A stretch of DNA of 12,410 nucleotides from assembly GCA_016779505.1 (NCBI GenBank), contig JADHNM010000033.1:1-12410 (forward strand). Reading direction: 5' to 3'. Shown piece after piece: positions 7,387 to 12,410 of this stretch. Made by a program: the position numbers and the translations under genes. Within the stretch, counting starts at the first letter, position 1; every line of letters starts with the position of its first letter. The notes beneath the pieces are model-generated. The model was not told the origin of the DNA and did not search any database. It saw nothing but the letters and a program-made list of their open reading frames with translations. Source of the DNA: SAR86 cluster bacterium. Its GTDB lineage: Bacteria; Pseudomonadota; Gammaproteobacteria; Magnimaribacterales; D2472.

Positions 7387-7827
7387 ATGGAAATGAAAGA
7401 AATTAACTCAAAGGAAGTATGCGATATATTAAATGAGATTATGGAGTATGAGCTTGCTGGTGTGGTTAGATATACCCACTCTTCATTGATGGTAACAGGA
7501 CCATACAGAATACCAATAGTTACGTTTCTTAAAGAACAAGCCAGCGAATCAATGGTTCATGCTCAACAAGCTGGAGAGTTGTTAGTTGGCCTTGACGGTC
7601 ATCCAAGCCTCAAGGTTGCAAAGATAGAAGAAACTCATAGGCATTCGATTAAAGACATCTTAGAAGAAGGACTTGAGCATGAATTACATGCGTTAAGCTT
7701 ATATAAGAAATTGCTGATGAGCGTAGCTGATGCATCTGTGTATTTAGAAGAATATGCTAGAAGCATGATAGGTGAAGAGGAGCAACACTCACTCGAGCTT
7801 AAAGCTATGCTAAAAGACTTTGGCTAA
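7387..7827 (+). CDS. Bacterioferritin-like (ferritin-superfamily) protein
   Basis: A 146-residue four-helix ferritin-like protein, likely used for iron storage or detoxification in the cytoplasm. Candidate metal ligands appear one per helix: Glu22 (helix A, EYELAGVVRY), Glu54 and His58 (helix B, SESMVHAQQAGE), Glu97 or Glu99 (helix C, EEGLEHELHAL), and Glu131/His134 (helix D, EEEQH). The helix B motif is ExxxH rather than the ExxH of E. coli Bfr, where Ser55 stands in place of the ferroxidase Glu. Met56 falls where Bfr has its haem-ligating Met. The protein therefore belongs to a bacterioferritin-like side branch rather than being classical Bfr. The start has a good Shine-Dalgarno (GGAG, 5 nt spacing). 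A Fur box upstream and a convergent grxD 3 bp after its stop complete an iron-themed neighbourhood. Confidence 0.8.
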   Translation: MEMKEINSKEVCDILNEIMEYELAGVVRYTHSSLMVTGPYRIPIVTFLKEQASESMVHAQQAGELLVGLDGHPSLKVAKIEETHRHSIKDILEEGLEHELHALSLYKKLLMSVADASVYLEEYARSMIGEEEQHSLELKAMLKDFG

Positions 7828-7830
7828 TAT

Positions 7831-8145
7831 TTAAGAAACTGCCTTTTTAATAACAGACTGCAGATCACCAGACTCATGCATTTCGGTAACTATGTCACAT
7901 CCACCAATTAACTCACCTGCTACAAAAACTTGTGGGAAAGTTGGCCAATCTGAAATACTTGGTAAATTTTCTCTAATGTCTTGATTTTCCAAGATATCAA
8001 CATAGGAAAATTCAGCACCGCAATCAATTAAAGCTTGAACTGTTCTTGCTGAGAAGCCACATTTAGGCTCGTAAGGCGATCCCTTCATGTAAATCAATAT
8101 ATTATTGTCTTTAATTTGGTTTTTTATTTTTTCTTCAATTGACAT
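7831..8145 (-). CDS. grxD: Monothiol glutaredoxin (Grx4 family)
   Basis: A 104-residue CGFS-type glutaredoxin. In the cytoplasm these proteins bind a glutathione-ligated [2Fe-2S] cluster as homodimers, or as heterodimers with BolA, and serve in Fe-S trafficking and iron sensing. The active site CGFS is at 29-32, preceded by the KG loop (Lys21-Gly22). WPTFPQ (67-72) holds the cis-proline, and GGCD (81-84) completes the glutathione site. The length is typical (E. coli GrxD is 115). Its start overlaps the pdxJ stop by one base (TAATG), with a good AAGGA Shine-Dalgarno inside pdxJ, so it is the last gene of the six-gene operon. Confidence 0.95.
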   Translation of the reverse strand: MSIEEKIKNQIKDNNILIYMKGSPYEPKCGFSARTVQALIDCGAEFSYVDILENQDIRENLPSISDWPTFPQVFVAGELIGGCDIVTEMHESGDLQSVIKKAVS

Positions 8146-8900
8146 TAATTTTTCCTTAGTGATTTGATGTATTTTATTATGGTGTCCTCAAAGCCAAATT
8201 TCAATGCATCGGTGATGATTGCATGACCAATTGAGACTTCATCCACCTCTCCACATTCAATCAAATGAGGTAGATTATTTAAATTTAAATCATGTCCTGC
8301 ATTGATTCCAAGGTTTAGGCTTTGAGCTTTATCAATGCATTTAACTATTTCATTTTTAGTTAAATTTAAATTAATCGAATCTTCAGCTTCTAGAAAATTA
8401 GCAAATGGGCCTGTGTAGATTTCAATTCTATCGAATCCCATTTGTCCAGCATATTCAACCGAATCAATATTAGCATCAATAAATAAACTTGTTCTTGGAC
8501 AAAAATCTTTAACTGAGTTTAGGAATTCTTTTAATTCCATCTCTCTATATCCAGGTTGCCAGCCATGATCAGAGGTGATTTGCAGGAGATCATCTGGCAC
8601 TAAAGTTACTTGGCTGGGCAATGCCTGAGCACACAATTCTTGAAAACCTATGAAGTCACCATCAGGTAAAGAAAAAGGATTACCCTCTAAATTAAATTCA
8701 ATATTATTATTTTTGCAAATTTCAGAAATATTGATTGCATCTTTCGATGTGGCATGACGATGATCTGGTCTGGGATGCAAAGTTATACCATCAACGCCAA
8801 GGTCAATACATTTTTTTGCATAATCGAGAAGTGAGGGATTATCATTACCTCGAGAATTTCTAATTAACGCAATTTTATTTAGATTAACACTAAGTCTCAT
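8145..8900 (-). CDS. pdxJ: Pyridoxine 5'-phosphate synthase
   Basis: Condenses 3-amino-2-oxopropyl phosphate (1-amino-acetone-3-phosphate) with 1-deoxy-D-xylulose 5-phosphate to make pyridoxine 5'-phosphate, the ring-closing step of DXP-dependent vitamin B6 synthesis. This is a TIM-barrel protein of 251 residues, near the usual length. Catalytic residues His45, Glu72 and His193 of E. coli PdxJ correspond to His42 (ITLHPRPDHRH), Glu72 (FNLEGN) and His203 (INAGHDLNL). Several blocks differ from the E. coli type: VNLNKIALIRNSRG instead of VNIDHIATLRNARG, HPRPDHRH instead of HLREDRRH, and NLEGNP instead of NLEMAV. These resemble the PdxJ type I associate with Bacteroidetes. It follows the ketosteroid-isomerase-like gene by 14 bp and overlaps grxD by 1 bp. 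Confidence 0.95.
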   Translation of the reverse strand: MRLSVNLNKIALIRNSRGNDNPSLLDYAKKCIDLGVDGITLHPRPDHRHATSKDAINISEICKNNNIEFNLEGNPFSLPDGDFIGFQELCAQALPSQVTLVPDDLLQITSDHGWQPGYREMELKEFLNSVKDFCPRTSLFIDANIDSVEYAGQMGFDRIEIYTGPFANFLEAEDSINLNLTKNEIVKCIDKAQSLNLGINAGHDLNLNNLPHLIECGEVDEVSIGHAIITDALKFGFEDTIIKYIKSLRKN

Positions 8901-8914
8901 AGAAGATGGGTGAA

Positions 8915-9343
8915 CTACCCTCGATTTTTAAAATCATCGACATTGATGTCAATTGAATGAATGTCATTAGGCTGGGAAATAGAGGACTCATCCCAAAATG
9001 CCCTGCCAGTTATAATTTTGCCGTTGTCATTGACGATGAAGTGATCGACAATTGAAATATCCATTCCAGAATTATCGTTGATATTTCTTACTTGCATAAT
9101 AGCTTTAAGGATGCCCTCATTAGAGCAAATTATAGTTTCAACATTAGTAGGTTTTATTTCCATCCCTTCTGAATGACCAAAGTCCCAGAACTCACATATT
9201 GCTTCAATGCCAATGCAAGGGTCTGCACCTACAGGATCTTCAAAAACGGCTTGATCATCCCAAAGACTTTTAAACAATGCCTTGTCATTAGTTTCATATG
9301 CCAAAACATAGTTATTTAGTGCTGCTTGAACTTTGTCTTTCAT
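8915..9343 (-). CDS. Ketosteroid isomerase-like NTF2-fold protein
   Basis: A 142-residue SnoaL/NTF2-fold protein that resembles steroid delta5-3-ketoisomerase (KSI), which moves a double bond into conjugation with the 3-ketone. The three KSI catalytic positions appear intact. Tyr12 (LNNYVLAY) corresponds to Tyr14 of the Comamonas testosteroni enzyme, Asp36 (VFEDPVG) to the general base Asp38, and Asp100 (IVDHFIVNDNGK) to Asp99 in its PIDHFRFNGAGK segment. The length is slightly above the usual 125-131. It starts 2 bp after the stop of the BaiE-like gene with an AGGA Shine-Dalgarno and sits in an operon with other steroid-type enzymes. NTF2-fold proteins are versatile, so it could be a related isomerase, hydrolase or dehydratase. 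The steroid substrate is inference. Confidence 0.7.
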   Translation of the reverse strand: MKDKVQAALNNYVLAYETNDKALFKSLWDDQAVFEDPVGADPCIGIEAICEFWDFGHSEGMEIKPTNVETIICSNEGILKAIMQVRNINDNSGMDISIVDHFIVNDNGKIITGRAFWDESSISQPNDIHSIDINVDDFKNRG

Positions 9344-9345
9344 GT

Positions 9346-9837
9346 TTATTCCTGCTTTTGAATCCCTTTTTCTTTTAAGAGTATTTTAGTAAATTTACCC
9401 TCTGAATTAATTGGTGATACATGTTCCCATATTCGATCATATTCAGAATGTTGAATCAGCCATTGATTGTCAATTTTTGTATATTTATCTTCATACAAAG
9501 CAGTCCCTTGAGTAACACTGCCTAAATCAAAATTATAAAAAATGTCCTGAAGATACCATTTACCCACTGCCTCACTTTCAGAGCGAACTTCAATCTCTGG
9601 ATGATGTGCTGTATGCATGGCAGCAGTTTGATTGTGAAAAGCATGCCTAAGACTTTCTTTGATAGTATCTTTACCTTCGGATTGCCATCTGTAAGTGCCG
9701 CCTCGATAATCAATTGTTATATCGGGAGCAAATACGTCATCAAGTAAACTAAAATCAGCCATATCTATGGCTCTAAAGTACCGATGCTTTAGATTTTTAA
9801 TTTCTTCAATATCAATTAATTTTTGTAATTTGTCCAT
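9346..9837 (-). CDS. SnoaL_4 dehydratase-like protein resembling BaiE/Hsh2 steroid 7-alpha-dehydratases
   Basis: A 163-residue NTF2-fold protein with clear likeness to BaiE, the bile acid 7alpha-dehydratase of gut clostridia, and to the same family as Hsh2 of cholate-degrading sphingomonads. Aligned blocks include IEEIKNLKHRYFRAID (10-25), MHTAHHPEIEV (74-84), GKWYLQD (92-98), LYEDKYTKIDNQW (114-126) and YDRIWEH (133-139). All five BaiE active-site residues known to me (Tyr30, Asp35, His83, Asp106, Arg146) have counterparts: Tyr20, Asp25, His78, Asp98 and Arg135. It would remove water from a hydroxylated ring, but the real substrate is unknown. The strong Shine-Dalgarno GAGGTGA overlaps the SDR stop codon 6 bp upstream. 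Another SnoaL_4 activity (for example a polyketide- or lignan-type dehydratase) is possible. Confidence 0.72.
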   Translation of the reverse strand: MDKLQKLIDIEEIKNLKHRYFRAIDMADFSLLDDVFAPDITIDYRGGTYRWQSEGKDTIKESLRHAFHNQTAAMHTAHHPEIEVRSESEAVGKWYLQDIFYNFDLGSVTQGTALYEDKYTKIDNQWLIQHSEYDRIWEHVSPINSEGKFTKILLKEKGIQKQE

Positions 9838-9843
9838 GTTAAA

Positions 9844-10596
9844 TCACCTCAGGTAGGCTTGGCCTCCATCTAGCATAATAGTTGATCCTGTAATGTAATT
9901 CATACCATCAGATAAAATATGACAAACTGCCTCCCCAATATCATCTTTACAGTCACCCACCCTTCCAAGTGGAATAGTTTTAAGAAATTCGCTGGCTTCT
10001 TCGGGATATTCATTCATCCACCAATCCATACCAGTTGACTTGGCTAAGGGCATTATACAATTGACTAAAATATTATCTGGGCCCCATTCAACTGCAGCAG
10101 CTCTTGATAATGAACGAATTGATTCTTTTACTGCAGCATAAGCACCATAAGAATTTGAATCGGGCCTTAAAGCAGAAGAGCTGGCTAAATTGATCACTTT
10201 ACCATCTCCCTTTAGATATGGATGACATGCTTTCATGTAACGAAATGTAGCCAAGGGTCCTGAATCCCATCCTTTTATAAAAGATTCATCTGTGACATCT
10301 AAGATATTCCCCAAGGGAACTTCTTGAGCATTGTTTACTAAAATATTTAATGAATTAAACTTAGAAAGCGTTACTTCAATAGAGTTATTAATTGATTCAT
10401 TGCTTTTAACGTCACATTCAACAGCTATGGCAGATCCGCCCTCTTTATTGATTTCACTAGCAATAGATTCAACTTTAGATAAAGTCCTGCCAACCAGACA
10501 AACGTTTGCTCCGTAAGATGCTAGCGCACGAGCAATTCCTTCACCCACTCCTTGCCCAGAACCAGTAATTAAAGCAGTTTTGTTTGAGAAATCCAT
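9844..10596 (-). CDS. Short-chain dehydrogenase/reductase
   Basis: A 250-residue classical SDR that would oxidise a secondary alcohol or reduce a ketone with NAD(P). The cofactor motif TGSGQGVG lies at 11-18. Arg37 after the second strand (GRTLSK) suggests a preference for NADP(H). NNA is at 88-90 (NNAQ where most have NNAG). The catalytic set is Ser140, Tyr153 and Lys157 (YAAVK), and the C-terminal GSTIMLDGGQ is family-typical. The length is standard. It begins 1 bp after the flavoprotein stop with no Shine-Dalgarno of its own, indicating translational coupling. The context suggests a hydroxysteroid dehydrogenase-like role, but classical SDRs cannot be assigned substrates from sequence. Related enzymes named 3-oxoacyl-ACP reductase are an alternative; the lack of fatty acid genes nearby argues against it. 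Confidence 0.9.
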   Translation of the reverse strand: MDFSNKTALITGSGQGVGEGIARALASYGANVCLVGRTLSKVESIASEINKEGGSAIAVECDVKSNESINNSIEVTLSKFNSLNILVNNAQEVPLGNILDVTDESFIKGWDSGPLATFRYMKACHPYLKGDGKVINLASSSALRPDSNSYGAYAAVKESIRSLSRAAAVEWGPDNILVNCIMPLAKSTGMDWWMNEYPEEASEFLKTIPLGRVGDCKDDIGEAVCHILSDGMNYITGSTIMLDGGQAYLR

Positions 10597-10597
10597 A

Positions 10598-12307
10598 TCA
10601 GAAATTTGAACCAGTAATGTCTTTAGCAGCTAAATAGCCAAAAGTCATTGCTGGACCAAGTGTTGAGCCTGGACCAGGATAAGTTGGCAATAAAGCAGTA
10701 GAGCAATTGCCGCATGCATAGAGTCCTGAAATGGGTTTGCCTTCTTTGTCGAGAACTCTTGCGTTTGTATCTATGACAAGGCCACCTGCGGTGCCCATTT
10801 CTCCAGGGTACAGAACCATGCAATAAAAAGGTCCTGTTTTTAGGGGGGCAAGGCATGGATTGGGTGTAACTGATGGATCGCCATAATATCTATCATAAAC
10901 ACTATCACCACGTTGAAGATCAAGATCTTTACCCGTTGCAGCATATTCATTAACTTTTGCCTGAGTTGCAAGAAGACCTTCAACATCAATACCAGCAACT
11001 GCTGCTAGCTCTTCTAATGTTTCACCCTTGGATAAGAACGATGGTGTCCACCACTCTTTTGGAACAGCAGAGTCAGGCTGCATAGAGGCTTGAAGCAAGG
11101 GGCCACAAGGACGATTTTTTCTAAATGTACTATCAAAAATCATGTAACAAGGAGCGCAAGGGTTACCTTTGGCATATTTATCAAACATATCGTTAACAAA
11201 GCTGACATAGTTTTGAGATTCATTTGAAAATCTTTCACCATTTTTATTTACAGTAAAGTTACCAGGCATAGATTTATCAACCATTGATAGCCAGCCTTTG
11301 TCTTGTCCGGGAACTTTCATAACTGTGGACCACCAACCAGTATCCATTTGATGAGTGTCAGCCCCTAACTTCAAAGCTGCCTTTAAAGCATCGCCTGTAT
11401 TGAATGTATTAGCAGCACTCCATTCTACGTTTGTAGGTTTGGGTAAATATTGGTCTCTTAAACTTTGATCTTTTTCAAATCCTCCAGAAGCAAGAATAAC
11501 GCCTTTATTCGCTTTAATATTTATATCAGTATTATTTTGAGTAGCTTTAACACCTATGACTGAACCATTATCATCGATGAGATCGGTCATGGCTGTCTCT
11601 GTCCATAAATCTACATTTCTATCTTTTAAGGATAAAATCAATCGTGCAACGCCTGCGTTACCCATGGTTAGCCTGCGATCTTTCCACCCCCAGTTAAATC
11701 TCATCGGTATATCTAAAATATATTTGGTAAATAATTTAGCAAACAGAGATTTCCAACCTGGCAATGCTCCTAATAATAGCTGGCCCTCAACCTGAGTAAA
11801 ATTCATATTTATTGGGCCCATCGTAAAAGCAGTTTGCGGATGCTGCTCTCTTAATTTGCCAAGATCTTTACCAAGTTTCGTTCCATTTATTGGTTCAGGC
11901 TCCATAGATCTATTGCCAGCCTTGCCTCCAGGATTGTCAGGAAAATAGTCAGGGTAATGGGCTAAATTTCTGTATTTCACTTGAGAATTTTCGTGAAGAT
12001 AATCAATCATTTTTGGACCTTCTGAAAGATAAGTTTCAACCAATTCATCTTTGATTTTGCCCGGGGGCGAGACGCTGTTTATGTAATCTCTAGCATCATC
12101 ATTTGAATCATCTACATTCTCAGCTTTAGCATATCTGTTATTGGGTATCCATACACCACCACCCGAAGTTGCAGACGTTCCCCCAAACTGATTACTTTTT
12201 TCTATTACTAAAGTGTTTGCTCCGCCATCATGACTACATAAAGCAGCTGTTAAAGCTCCATTACCAGAACCAACCACCACAACATCAAATTCATAATCCC
12301 ATTTCAT
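10598..12307 (-). CDS. FAD-dependent 3-ketosteroid dehydrogenase-like flavoprotein
   Basis: A 569-residue flavoprotein of the fumarate-reductase/succinate-dehydrogenase fold, closest to 3-ketosteroid delta1/delta4-dehydrogenases (KstD). These abstract two hydrogens from ring A of a 3-ketosteroid. The N-terminal FAD motif is VVVVGSGNGA (9-18), followed by VIEKSNQFGGTSATSGGGVWIPNN, a hallmark of the KstD group. ILASGGFEKD lies near mid-protein. The late LYPGEMGTAGG has Tyr500 in the position of the active-site tyrosine preceding the PG motif in KstD, and the C-terminal FAD segment is GPGSTLGPAMTFGYLAA. The length fits (510-575 usual). No signal peptide or membrane segment is seen, so it is cytoplasmic. 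It is the first gene of the operon. Delta1 versus delta4 specificity, or a non-steroid substrate, cannot be decided here. Confidence 0.82.
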   Translation of the reverse strand: MKWDYEFDVVVVGSGNGALTAALCSHDGGANTLVIEKSNQFGGTSATSGGGVWIPNNRYAKAENVDDSNDDARDYINSVSPPGKIKDELVETYLSEGPKMIDYLHENSQVKYRNLAHYPDYFPDNPGGKAGNRSMEPEPINGTKLGKDLGKLREQHPQTAFTMGPINMNFTQVEGQLLLGALPGWKSLFAKLFTKYILDIPMRFNWGWKDRRLTMGNAGVARLILSLKDRNVDLWTETAMTDLIDDNGSVIGVKATQNNTDINIKANKGVILASGGFEKDQSLRDQYLPKPTNVEWSAANTFNTGDALKAALKLGADTHQMDTGWWSTVMKVPGQDKGWLSMVDKSMPGNFTVNKNGERFSNESQNYVSFVNDMFDKYAKGNPCAPCYMIFDSTFRKNRPCGPLLQASMQPDSAVPKEWWTPSFLSKGETLEELAAVAGIDVEGLLATQAKVNEYAATGKDLDLQRGDSVYDRYYGDPSVTPNPCLAPLKTGPFYCMVLYPGEMGTAGGLVIDTNARVLDKEGKPISGLYACGNCSTALLPTYPGPGSTLGPAMTFGYLAAKDITGSNF

Positions 12308-12410
12308 AATATTAATTTTTTTTCTTAAATTGTAACTAATTCACTATAACCTATAGGGGATTTTTTAAAAAATTTGCATTAATCTTTTTTGTTATTGACA
12401 AAATTTTGAG
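12308..12410 (-). promoter_or_regulatory. Leader and probable promoter of the six-gene steroid-type/pdxJ/grxD operon
   Basis: No gene is visible in the last 103 bases. On the minus strand TATAGT (12348-12343) could be a -10, giving a leader of about 29 nt, but the -35 at proper spacing is poor. An 8 bp palindrome CCTATAGG (12350-12357) abuts it, and a 14 bp A/T palindrome (12360-12373) lies just upstream, which could act as an UP-like or bent element. The ribosome binding site of the first gene is weak (AAGAAA). Confidence 0.3.

Noticed and set aside
10623..10856. Second minus-strand frame inside the end of the KstD-like gene
   Set aside because: The other frame encodes the conserved YPGEMGTAGG and C-terminal FAD motifs; the composition here is Arg/Cys/Trp-rich, as in a shadow frame.
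11556..11795. Plus-strand reading frame inside the KstD-like gene
   Set aside because: It is opposite a clearly conserved flavoprotein region and is explained as a shadow.
12350..12357. CCTATAGG palindrome as a regulator binding site
   Set aside because: At eight bases it is too short to support an operator without conservation data, so it is mentioned only within the promoter region.
12360..12373. A/T palindrome as an intrinsic terminator
   Set aside because: It has no loop and no G/C stem, so it would not form a stable terminator hairpin; it is more likely an A-tract or UP-like element.
1..12410. tRNA, rRNA, CRISPR arrays, insertion sequences, attachment sites or integrases
   Set aside because: Reading both strands I saw no cloverleaf-like segments in the gaps, no spaced direct repeats, no transposase or integrase motifs and no terminal inverted repeats.

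Overview
The window is AT-rich and densely packed with short intergenic gaps and frequent 1-4 bp gene overlaps. It carries gammaproteobacterial markers: RNase T, a MetG with a C-terminal tRNA-binding domain, an RnfB-type ferredoxin and Grx4. Together these suggest a streamlined marine gammaproteobacterium of SAR86-like type. That taxonomic guess is inference from gene content and base composition; no database was searched.

Left part (1-4860): a minus-strand pair encodes an Mrp/ApbC ATPase and MlaA (the outer-membrane lipid-asymmetry protein, cut off by the window start), joined by an ATGA overlap. Divergent from it is a plus-strand operon: metG, a thioredoxin-reductase-like ferredoxin-NADP+ reductase, and a membrane-anchor-less RnfB-like polyferredoxin. 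metG has no ATG, GTG or TTG at its true 5' end and probably starts at ATT. The last two genes look like a soluble NADPH/ferredoxin electron-transfer unit.

Middle (4855-8145): a leucine-dehydrogenase-family gene (minus) and rnt (plus) diverge from a 50 bp gap. A divergent MBL-fold protein (minus) meets rnt tail to tail. It is separated from a bacterioferritin-like gene (plus) by a 143 bp spacer holding a textbook 7-1-7 Fur box. The bacterioferritin-like gene converges on grxD.

Right part (7831-12307): six minus-strand genes with gaps of -1 to 14 bp form one apparent operon, in transcription order: a 3-ketosteroid-dehydrogenase-like flavoprotein, an SDR oxidoreductase, a SnoaL_4 protein with the BaiE/Hsh2-type dehydratase residues, a ketosteroid-isomerase-like NTF2-fold protein with the Tyr/Asp/Asp catalytic set, then pdxJ and grxD. 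Read together, the first four genes look like a compact steroid- (or steroid-like terpenoid-) modifying cassette: alcohol/ketone interconversion, double-bond isomerisation, dehydration and ring dehydrogenation. They are cotranscribed with vitamin B6 synthesis and iron-sulfur glutaredoxin genes. This is the most interesting system in the window. The substrate is unknown, and no ring-cleavage or side-chain genes are present here.
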